Source: Cyclobacteriaceae bacterium
GTDB lineage: Bacteria > Bacteroidota > Bacteroidia > Cytophagales > Cyclobacteriaceae
Direction: 5' to 3'
Length of the DNA stretch: 64,000 bases
Assembly (NCBI GenBank): GCA_020832305.1
Contig: JAFIEV010000020.1
Coordinates: 1-64,000 of the forward strand
Of the stretch, positions 56,757 through 64,000 are shown piece by piece (the first letter of the stretch is position 1; each line of letters begins with the position of its first letter). Under the pieces are notes generated by a model, which worked only from the letters and a program-made list of their open reading frames with translations, had not been told where the DNA came from and searched no databases. A program made the translations under genes and the position numbers.

Positions 56757-56887
56757 AAAGCAAGGGCCTGGTACAATACGGGCAGATTCGTTTATTAAAG
56801 AAAATTAAAGGCATTCGGTAGCTTCAATGGAAATCAGAATACCAAATAGTCTGCTTCACAAAATAAAAACCGGTCATTTTCTAAAAT

Positions 56888-57574
56888 TTACCAATGTAAC
56901 TCTTTTTTATCCCTGAAAAATTTACCTGTCAATGTTTGTGGGGCATCGGTTGCCAGCCAAATGGGTGTTTCAGCTCCTTTCTCAACCGGTCTGTGGGCGC
57001 CAGTACCTCCCATATCTGTCTGGATCCAACCCGGGCAAACCGAATTGACTGAAATGCTTCTGCTTTGAAGTTCCACCGCCAAATGACGGGTTAAGGCATT
57101 TACAGCGGTTTTGCTTATGCAATATGCGGGTGCCCAACCTCCAACCGGATCACTCATGGAACCTCCGTCACTCGATATATTGATGATCCTTGATGGACTT
57201 TTCATCAACCGCATAAAGGCCCTGATGACATGCAATACACCAAATACATTCGTATTAAATGTATGCGCTGCAATTGAAAAATCATCATTGATCAATGAAT
57301 GATCATCCTTATGAAGGATGGCGGCATTGTTGATAAGTACATCTATGATTACATGATTGGCCATAAGCTGTTTTGCAGCAGCTAGAATGCTTTTTTGCTC
57401 ACATACATCCATCAACAGCATTTCTGCTTTATCATGCGCCAGTGTATCATAAGATGCTTTTAACCTTTCCTGGTTTCTGCCACTGATAATGACATGATGC
57501 CCTTTTTTAAGAAGCTGCCGGGCGGTTTCAAAACCAAGTCCTTTATTGGCTCCTGTAATTAAGATGGTTTTCAT
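56888..57574 (-). CDS. Short-chain dehydrogenase/reductase (classical SDR)
   Basis: Start chosen at MKTILITGANKGLGFETA; the 58 upstream codons of the open frame are not SDR-like. Classical SDR features are the TGANKGLG cofactor motif, LINNAA, a SPSRIINISSDGG active-site Ser segment, and YCISK, the catalytic Tyr-x-x-x-Lys. PGWIQTDMGG follows. It is an NAD(P)-dependent oxidoreductase of unknown substrate. The OsmC gene lies 52 bp upstream on the same strand, so they may be co-transcribed. Confidence 0.88.
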   Translation of the reverse strand: MKTILITGANKGLGFETARQLLKKGHHVIISGRNQERLKASYDTLAHDKAEMLLMDVCEQKSILAAAKQLMANHVIIDVLINNAAILHKDDHSLINDDFSIAAHTFNTNVFGVLHVIRAFMRLMKSPSRIINISSDGGSMSDPVGGWAPAYCISKTAVNALTRHLAVELQSRSISVNSVCPGWIQTDMGGTGAHRPVEKGAETPIWLATDAPQTLTGKFFRDKKELHW

Positions 57575-57626
57575 ATCGCAATGCTTTAAATCATTGAACA
57601 TGCCAATTTGGCGAAATATGCCACCT

Positions 57627-58088
57627 TTACAAAATAACAGGTTCGTGAAGTATCGGGAAATTACATGAGTTGGCAATAAAACACATCGCATTGGCTTTTT
57701 TATGAAGTATGGTAGCCTGTTCTTTCTTTCCTTTCTCAACAATAGCAACGGAAGGCTTTAAAATCACCCTTTCAAATGAGCCCGAGCCATTAGCTGCTTC
57801 CATCATAGTGCCGCTTGCCTGGTCTTCATAGCTGATTACGGTAATGCCAGCATCTGCACAAAGGTGTAAATACCAAAGCATATGACAAGCTGCGATAGAC
57901 ATGAGGAATAATTCCTCTGGATTATATTTACTTCTGTCGCCTCTGAACGAAGGGTCAGAACTGCCTTCTAGCGACGGTTTGCCCGATATGTCGATTTGAT
58001 AACTCCTTTCATACCCGGTGTAATTTTTGGTGCCATTTCCTGTGTTTCCTGTCCATCGCAGGTTCAGGGCATAATTATGTGCTTTCAT
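57627..58088 (-). CDS. OsmC-family peroxide-defence protein
   Basis: A 153-residue cytoplasmic OsmC protein with both cysteines. The first is in SIAACHMLWYLHLC (peroxidatic position) and the second in CFIANSCNFPI. The typical insertion around GDRSKYNPEELFLMS is present. It should reduce organic hydroperoxides. Unlike the OsmC-like protein at 16193 it has no signal peptide and keeps the second Cys. Confidence 0.88.
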   Translation of the reverse strand: MKAHNYALNLRWTGNTGNGTKNYTGYERSYQIDISGKPSLEGSSDPSFRGDRSKYNPEELFLMSIAACHMLWYLHLCADAGITVISYEDQASGTMMEAANGSGSFERVILKPSVAIVEKGKKEQATILHKKANAMCFIANSCNFPILHEPVIL

Positions 58089-58212
58089 GTCTGGTTTTAG
58101 CTTTTGAGCGTTTTTTAAGGTTCTTTTTACAATTGTCCAAGCACTAAATAGATTGTAATTTTTTCACGGTTGCCAATGCAGGCAAAAAATTTATTCATTA
58201 CCTTGAGGCAAT

Positions 58213-59139
58213 ATGCATTTTTTTAATTTTTTCATAGCCATGAATTTAGGATTTCTGAAAGCTGGTATGTTCACTATTCTTTCTGTGTTTTGGACTTTGC
58301 AATCCATCTCAGCCCAGGATGTTAAGATAAAGCCCGACAAAAAATTGATCAGGGCCATTACATCATCCAGGGGTTTTGTGGCCTTATGGAAGTTTGATGA
58401 ACAGCCGGGCACGCCCAGACTTGCCACAGGAAAGAGCAGCTTTCCATTGCAGGAAGTGCAGGGAAATATTGCCAGAATAAATGAAGGGCCGCTTTCGGGA
58501 TATTCCATTATGCTCGACGGATCAAACTATCTAATGCTGCCCAATGCATCGACAGGGCCTTTGAATATACATGGAAGCGGATCAGAAGTAACGGTAATCG
58601 CCTTTGTCAAATGGACGGGCGAACAAACAGGTTTTGTTGGTGGAATGTGGAATGAATATCAGGATGGAGGAAAGCGTCAGTATGGATTGTTCATTTCATT
58701 GCCACATTACAATGGCAGGGACCAGGTTTGCGGACATATCTCTAAAAGCGGTAAACCAACGCCCCCTTTCCCTTATTCGATAGATTACTCCGCCAGTCAA
58801 CAAATAGTGCCAGCCAATGAATGGTCTTGCGTGGCCTTTACTTACGATGGTACCTATATCAGATCTTATTTCAATGGAGAGTTTGTCGAAAGAGAGTCCG
58901 AACTGATAAGAAACACAAAGGGCTTTGAAGGATATCCCGAGGGGCTTATTCAAAGCAAAAATCCGTATTATTTCCCGGATGGGATGGGAAATAATGGATC
59001 TGATTTTACGGTTGGCGCTGTTTTACTGCAAAGAGGAATGGGTAATTTTTTTAAAGGGCTTATAGGCGGACTGGCGGTTTTTGATAGAGCCCTGGATGAC
59101 GATGAGCTAAAGAAAATATCAGATCGTATGGTGAAATAA
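58213..59139 (+). CDS. Exported LamG/concanavalin A-like domain protein
   Basis: A 308-residue protein with an N-terminal signal region (cleavage near ISAQD) and one LamG-like beta-sandwich. Motifs include FVALWKFDEQPG at the start, EWSCVAFTYDGTYIRSYFNGE in the middle and FKGLIGGLAVFDRALDDDEL at the end. This is a carbohydrate- or protein-binding fold with no attached catalytic domain. The upstream AGG gives modest support for the first ATG; Met10 is an alternative start. Confidence 0.82.
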   Translation: MHFFNFFIAMNLGFLKAGMFTILSVFWTLQSISAQDVKIKPDKKLIRAITSSRGFVALWKFDEQPGTPRLATGKSSFPLQEVQGNIARINEGPLSGYSIMLDGSNYLMLPNASTGPLNIHGSGSEVTVIAFVKWTGEQTGFVGGMWNEYQDGGKRQYGLFISLPHYNGRDQVCGHISKSGKPTPPFPYSIDYSASQQIVPANEWSCVAFTYDGTYIRSYFNGEFVERESELIRNTKGFEGYPEGLIQSKNPYYFPDGMGNNGSDFTVGAVLLQRGMGNFFKGLIGGLAVFDRALDDDELKKISDRMVK

Positions 59140-59385
59140 TTATCATAATTGTGGAATATGCCCAAATTGTAACTGTAATTGTCTGTTATACTAAATTACA
59201 GTTTCAAATGTTAATTAATAGCCATTCTATAGAATTTTCGATGTAACTTTATTTTTTTCTGAGTAGTGAATATAAATTTTTGGAGAAATTGAAGATTTGG
59301 AGTATTTGAACAGAAAAGCTCAAATAAAATGTTTATTTTTAGCATATTTTTTAAAGGTTAATAAATTTTATAAACTGATTTTTTG

Positions 59386-61386
59386 ATGTATTGGAATATT
59401 TTTTTGATTTATTTTTCATGTATAACGCTATTTCAAACCAACGCTATTTTTGCTCAGACCTATATTATAGGTGGTGATTTTGATTATGCTCCTTTTTCAT
59501 TTATCGATAAAACAGGAAAACCAAGTGGACTTGATATTGATGTTTTAGAGGCCATTTCTGTTTCAAAAGGTATTAAATTAGAATATCAACTCAGCAGGTG
59601 GGATAGTGCAATGTCTTACATTAAATCTGGAAAAACAGACATTATCACAGGAATAATTTATTCAGAAGAGAGGGAAAACTTTTTTGATTTTACAATTCCC
59701 ATTCACACTGAGTATTATTCAATTTTTATTAGAAAGGATTTGCCACTTACAGAGCTATCCAGCTTATATGATTACAAACTGGTAGTGTTGGATAAAGATG
59801 TATCTATAGATAAATATCTTATTCCAATGGGACTTTTCAAGGATTATATAATGGCAAAATCCTTACCAGAAGCGCTCTCTGTAATAGAATTGGGATTAGC
59901 TGATTATGTGTTAGCTCCCAATTTACTTGGCTTGAATGAGATAGAAAATAATAAATATCAGAATATTGAAATAAAAGGACCATCAATTATTCCAAGCATT
60001 TATTGTATGGCAGTGAGAAAAGGAGACACTCAATTATTGGCCATTTTAAATAGTGGAATATCCGAGTTAAGAAGAAGTGGCAAGCTGACAGAAATACAGG
60101 AAAAATGGAAAGTATATGAAAAAGAAGACTTTAAATATAAGAGAATTGCCAACATCATCGGAATTGTCTTTATAATAGCTCTTGTTTTGCTAATCCTTGT
60201 TTTTATATGGGTCTGGTTACTTCGGATACAGATTAAGAAAAAGACAGAAAGTTTAAATCTAAAAAATCAGGAGTTAAAGAAAAGTGAAGAAAAATTTAGA
60301 ATGATTACTGAAAACTCCAGTGACATAATCTGGCATTTAGATAGCAATTTTATTTTAACCTATATTAGTCCGGCTGATGAAAGGATAAGAGGTTTTAAGA
60401 AGGATGAAGTCATTGGCAAATCACTTTTTTCAATTTTAAAACCTGAGGGAATACATTTGCTAAAAGAGGCAAATGATAAGCGAATGATCAACCTGAGTAA
60501 AGGGATCAAAGCAGCTCCCGTAATTTATGAACTGGAACAGCTTTGCAAGGATGGCAGTTGGGTTTGGGTTGAGGCTACAGCAGAGGCTTTTTATGACCAG
60601 GATGGGAAAATTTCTGGTTATCACGGAGTTTCAAGAGATATTTCAGAGCGAAAAAAGGCGGAATTACTTCTCAAAGAAAGGGAAAGTCAGTTAAGAGAGT
60701 TAAATTCTAATAGAGACAAACTATATTCTATTATAGCACATGATTTGAGAAGTCCGTTTAATGCCATTTTAGGATTATCAGAAATATTATTAAAGCGGAC
60801 TGAAAATTTCAAAGATGCTGAATTTGAAAAAATCATAACTATGATTAATACATCAGCAAAAAACACACTTATTTTGCTGGATAATTTGTTGACGTGGACA
60901 AAATCACAAACCGGGAAAAACATTTATAATCCGGAAAATTCAAGTTTGCCAGCCATTATCAACGAAATACTGGAAGTATCAAAATCAATTGCAAATATTA
61001 AAAGGATCTCCTTGAATTATATTCAAACAGATTACATTGAAGTATATGCAGATGTAAATATGTTAAAAACGATATTGCGAAATCTTATTTCCAATGCGAT
61101 AAAATATACGCGTGAAAATGGAGAAATCACCATTTCTGCTGTGCGAAATATAGACAATATCGATATTACGGTTACAGATAATGGCGTAGGTATGACCGAA
61201 GAAATCCGAAATAAATTGTTTGAAATTAATTCTAACTACACAGCTAAAGGAACAGCAAATGAAAAAGGCTCCGGACTAGGCTTAATGCTTTGTAAAGAAT
61301 TTGTCGAAAAACATGGTGGCGAAATTTCGGTTAAAAGTGAACTTGGAAAAGGTAGTGCATTTACATTTTCATTGCCTGTTAGGTAA
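59386..61386 (+). CDS. Orphan sensor histidine kinase with solute-binding sensor domain
   Basis: Start moved to the ATG at 59386. A signal peptide (to about residue 24) is followed by a periplasmic SBP_bac_3 domain (about 30-245, FDYAPFSFIDKTGKPSGLDID), one transmembrane helix (about 258-280), a coiled linker, and a PAS domain (about 300-420). A HisKA domain with phospho-acceptor His in YSIIAHDLRSPFNAI and a HATPase_c with NLISNAIKYT, DNGVGM and GSGLGLML follow. It resembles BvgS-type direct sensing of an amino acid or small acid. There is no receiver domain and no response-regulator gene nearby. Confidence 0.92.
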   Translation: MYWNIFLIYFSCITLFQTNAIFAQTYIIGGDFDYAPFSFIDKTGKPSGLDIDVLEAISVSKGIKLEYQLSRWDSAMSYIKSGKTDIITGIIYSEERENFFDFTIPIHTEYYSIFIRKDLPLTELSSLYDYKLVVLDKDVSIDKYLIPMGLFKDYIMAKSLPEALSVIELGLADYVLAPNLLGLNEIENNKYQNIEIKGPSIIPSIYCMAVRKGDTQLLAILNSGISELRRSGKLTEIQEKWKVYEKEDFKYKRIANIIGIVFIIALVLLILVFIWVWLLRIQIKKKTESLNLKNQELKKSEEKFRMITENSSDIIWHLDSNFILTYISPADERIRGFKKDEVIGKSLFSILKPEGIHLLKEANDKRMINLSKGIKAAPVIYELEQLCKDGSWVWVEATAEAFYDQDGKISGYHGVSRDISERKKAELLLKERESQLRELNSNRDKLYSIIAHDLRSPFNAILGLSEILLKRTENFKDAEFEKIITMINTSAKNTLILLDNLLTWTKSQTGKNIYNPENSSLPAIINEILEVSKSIANIKRISLNYIQTDYIEVYADVNMLKTILRNLISNAIKYTRENGEITISAVRNIDNIDITVTDNGVGMTEEIRNKLFEINSNYTAKGTANEKGSGLGLMLCKEFVEKHGGEISVKSELGKGSAFTFSLPVR

Positions 61387-61612
61387 TATTGACAAAGGTA
61401 TAATAATGTAAGCAGTTCATTATGTACATACAAAAGTCCAAAGATTTTCAATCCAGATCATAACTGCATATTGGCCATTTTACAGTTTGGCTGCTGCACC
61501 CACAATGACATTCGTTTTTTACCTCCTGGAATTTTTATTGCCAGGTATTTCGTAGCAATTCAAAAAGCCACAATGCACCACAGATAAAATATTCTCTAAG
61601 CTGCTGCGAAAA

Positions 61613-63043
61613 TTATAACTCACCTCTTCTTCTCACCAATTCTTCTTTGATTTCCCTGGCTCTGCTCTCGTTGAGATCGTATTTCCACATCACCAAAATG
61701 GCAAGACCGGCCGTAAAAGCGGGAATAAGGATATCTGCAATTCTCAGGCGCGTAAGAGTTTCGGTCGTTTGTATGGCTGCATTCTGATCAAACCCCACCA
61801 TTTTCAGGACTAATCCCCCAAGTACTAATGCCAGTCCCTGCCCAAGTTTCACCATCCACCAGTAAATCGCGCCGAAGGTTCCTTCTTTTCTGGGCATTCC
61901 GTTGTTGAGTTCATCCAGATCACACACATCGGCGGTCATGCTCATCATCAGCGTAAATAATCCTCCGATGCCAAAAACCATCAAAGGTACCGGCATAAAA
62001 ATCAACCAGGGATTTTCGGGGTTAAAACCCCACCATTTCAATGCATATCCTGCCATAGAAATAAAGGTGGCAATGATAAATGCTTTCCTTTTCCCCCACT
62101 TATTCGCTATTTTGGTAATGATGGGAATGATAAGAAAGGCAGTGCTCAATGCACTTACCGTTGAAAACCATGCAGGCCAGGTACCGGCGGCTCCATAATC
62201 GCCCCTGAACATATAGAATACTATGATAAAATAGCTGAACGAAGCCACCATCTGATACCCGTTAAATACGAGAAAGGTAGCGCCACATAGTCTTACAAAT
62301 GGTACATTCTTAAATATTAGCACCATGTTTCTGATGAGGTTTTTCAAATTTCTGGCCAGGTTTTTTACATTAATTTCATCGCGGTTAGACAGGTTTTTCT
62401 GATCAACTTCCTTACAAAACAATGCCGGCAATACCCCCAAAACAATACAAATACCTCCGACAAGCACAGAAAGCCTGCGTACACCCACGGCCTGGCTTTC
62501 AAACAAGTCAGGATTGGCAATAAGCACCCAAAACCAGGGTACAACCATCCATGCAATTTGTCCGATGGTCTGTGAAAACCCCATCAATCGCGTGCGTTCA
62601 TTGTAATCGGGCGTCATCTCGTAGCCTAAACCAATCAATGGGGTAGAAAAAATGGTATTTGCTGCTATATAGACCAGCGACATTATCAGAAAATACCAAA
62701 AATTATAGGTTTGTGAATTCTCAGCGCTTAGCTGCCACATCATTACAAACAAGACACCACTTAATATGGCTCCCAGAAAAATATAGGGTCTTCTGCGGCC
62801 AAATCGTGACTTTGTGTTATCTGTAATATAGCCCATAATGGGATCCGTAATGGCATCAAAGAATCGAGGCAATCCGCCTAACAATCCCGCCAGAAAAGGA
62901 TCCATGCCAAATGCGGTAAGTAAAAAGAATGAAAAGACGCCTAATGACCCCGGCAATAAATTATTTACCAGGTTACCTGCTCCAAATGCAGCTTTCTGAC
63001 CTAAAGGGACACGGTCTTTTAATGGGGTTTGATAGGCAGTCAT
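61613..63043 (-). CDS. GPH-family (MFS) sugar:cation symporter
   Basis: A 476-residue, 12-helix MFS transporter of the glycoside-pentoside-hexuronide type. It contains FFDAITDPIMGYITDNTKSR, the GPH signature region after TM2, and GRRRPYIFLGA. It likely imports a di- or oligosaccharide with H+ or Na+. It lies 31 bp after the GH17 gene on the same strand, so imported product from beta-1,3-glucan is the natural guess. Confidence 0.88.
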   Translation of the reverse strand: MTAYQTPLKDRVPLGQKAAFGAGNLVNNLLPGSLGVFSFFLLTAFGMDPFLAGLLGGLPRFFDAITDPIMGYITDNTKSRFGRRRPYIFLGAILSGVLFVMMWQLSAENSQTYNFWYFLIMSLVYIAANTIFSTPLIGLGYEMTPDYNERTRLMGFSQTIGQIAWMVVPWFWVLIANPDLFESQAVGVRRLSVLVGGICIVLGVLPALFCKEVDQKNLSNRDEINVKNLARNLKNLIRNMVLIFKNVPFVRLCGATFLVFNGYQMVASFSYFIIVFYMFRGDYGAAGTWPAWFSTVSALSTAFLIIPIITKIANKWGKRKAFIIATFISMAGYALKWWGFNPENPWLIFMPVPLMVFGIGGLFTLMMSMTADVCDLDELNNGMPRKEGTFGAIYWWMVKLGQGLALVLGGLVLKMVGFDQNAAIQTTETLTRLRIADILIPAFTAGLAILVMWKYDLNESRAREIKEELVRRRGEL

Positions 63044-63074
63044 CGTTCTTTTATTTTGATGGGTAAGACATTTT

Positions 63075-64000
63075 CTAATTCACACTTGATATTAATTCGT
63101 TTTGAGCAGGCGGCACTTTCACCGTTTGCATCAATGCTTCTATTTCTCCGTCGAAGGTTTTGGTAATGGGTTTTCCATCACGCCTTAGCGCTTTAAATTT
63201 TCCATCATCGACTTCATTCCACAAAGCAAATTTGGCCTGTCCCTGTATATTGATGAGACCAAAATGGTTTTCAGAACCTAAAGGATTTCCCTCATCCTTC
63301 CAGGGTTCATCGAAAGCTTCGAAATAAAAACAGCTCACGCCTTCCATTTGAGACCAATCACGTATGTGCCAGTAATACAAGGCTGCTTTGTATTCATCTA
63401 CAGCCCGGCTTCCCTCTGGCCCGTATTGTTCATTTGAAATACTTGCCCATCCTGTTTCACCTATATGCACGGGCTTGTCAACACCAAGGGATCGCATATA
63501 ATTCACCACACTATTGTATTGCGCAACTGCATGATCTCTTGCCCTTAGCATGGCGGACTCTATTTTTTCCAGGTCCGTTAAATCAGATTCTGTTTCCGGC
63601 ACAGCCCAAAAATCGGGGTTGTAATGGGTGTCATGCATGGGATAAGTATGCATGGAAATAAAATCTACTGAGCGAATGAGTTCATTTAAATCTTCTTTAT
63701 GATACTCTGCACCTCCACCTCCCCAGGCTGCAAAATTGTCAGAACTGGTGATCCACAGGGTTTCTGGCAATGCGCCTTCATTTTTAAGGTTTTGCAAATG
63801 ATTAACCCATTTCAAAATGATACCCGGCTCCACATAATACGATGATGCCCAATGAACCATGGCTTCATTTCCTACTGCAATAATTTTTACAATTTCGGGA
63901 TATTGGCTGGCAAGTTCTGCCGCACGGGAAATTTCCGCAGCATTTCTTTCACTATCCTGGTCCCGTATGCGATCAGGCAGCTCAGTCCATGCATTTTTAC
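63075..64000 (-). CDS. GH17 beta-1,3-glucanase-like glycosidase, 5' end cut by window edge
   Basis: The frame continues past the internal ATG at 63860 to the window's end. Translated segments before it, including IIAVGNEAMVHW, hold the GH17 acid/base Glu motif. Further along, VDFISMHTYP and PVHIGETGWAS give the nucleophile Glu region, and SENHFGLIN follows. GH17 enzymes hydrolyse beta-1,3-glucan such as laminarin. The N-terminus and any signal peptide are outside the window. It is probably co-transcribed with the downstream symporter. Confidence 0.88.
   Translation of the reverse strand, partial: KNAWTELPDRIRDQDSERNAAEISRAAELASQYPEIVKIIAVGNEAMVHWASSYYVEPGIILKWVNHLQNLKNEGALPETLWITSSDNFAAWGGGGAEYHKEDLNELIRSVDFISMHTYPMHDTHYNPDFWAVPETESDLTDLEKIESAMLRARDHAVAQYNSVVNYMRSLGVDKPVHIGETGWASISNEQYGPEGSRAVDEYKAALYYWHIRDWSQMEGVSCFYFEAFDEPWKDEGNPLGSENHFGLINIQGQAKFALWNEVDDGKFKALRRDGKPITKTFDGEIEALMQTVKVPPAQNELISSVN

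Overview
The window is chromosomal DNA from a member of the Bacteroidota, probably an environmental or marine Cytophagia- or Saprospiria-like bacterium. This is inferred from the gene families (OMP_b-brl/CarboxypepD_reg TonB-dependent receptor, ECF sigma/anti-sigma pair, Bacteroidota-type RadC and toprim mobile-element relics), weak Shine-Dalgarno sites, a Bacteroidota-like -33/-7 promoter before the tRNA, and several short palindromic intergenic repeat families. One tRNA (CAT anticodon) is present. I see no rRNA, CRISPR array or intact transposase.

Layout. (1) 0.3-9.8 kb, minus strand: a hexarate-catabolism operon (HpcH/HpaI aldolase, GntP permease, exported UxuA-like dehydratase, GarR reductase, GudD dehydratase) ending in a very large secreted sulfatase/GH78 rhamnosidase fusion. 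The layout fits uptake and breakdown of a sulfated, rhamnose- and uronate-containing polymer such as ulvan. (2) 9.8-17.6 kb: repeats, a GNAT enzyme overlapping a truncated DUF4256 gene, UPF0158, an MGMT-type DNA repair protein, a GAF-PAS-AAA+ sigma-54 activator, and an exported OsmC-like protein preceded by palindromic repeats and an orphan intrinsic terminator. (3) 17.6-24.1 kb, plus strand: an unassigned operon of an NRAMP-fold transporter without the metal-binding residues, an atypical DapA-family protein, an atypical SDR and a GNAT protein, followed by a DASS/SLC13 transporter. Its far side carries inverted copies of the repeat modules found at 10.1-10.4 kb. (4) 24.9-33.6 kb: NDH-2, small proteins, then a three-gene operon of planctomycete-type cytochrome, DUF1501 and membrane-cytochrome/LRR proteins. 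(5) 33.8-34.9 kb: tRNA, tandem 157-bp tRNA-derived repeats, and RadC and toprim fragments, which look like the scar of a decayed integrative element. (6) 35.0-41.0 kb, minus strand: a nine-gene operon headed by an ECF sigma factor and anti-sigma factor, with peroxiredoxin, outer-membrane proteins, YceI, an ATP-grasp ligase, DinB and an NAGS-like small protein. (7) 41-46 kb: methyltransferase, FAD monooxygenase, serine hydrolase and VOC genes with gene relics between them, including a methionine aminopeptidase fragment. (8) 46.9-59.1 kb: TPR lipoprotein, DUF5694, TonB receptor, SRPBCC, DUF1697, CorA, pirin, SDR, OsmC and a LamG-like protein, plus a frameshifted second copy of the NAGS-like gene. 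(9) 59.4-64 kb: an orphan sensor kinase with a solute-binding sensor domain, a GPH-type sugar symporter and a GH17 glucanase cut by the window edge.

The best candidates for undescribed biology are the NRAMP-like/DapA-like/SDR/GNAT operon, the sulfatase-rhamnosidase plus hexarate operon with its exported mannonate-dehydratase-like protein, the ECF-sigma operon containing an ATP-grasp ligase, the tRNA-derived tandem repeat scar, and the orphan terminator in front of the exported OsmC gene. All calls were made by reading motifs by eye; no database search was run.
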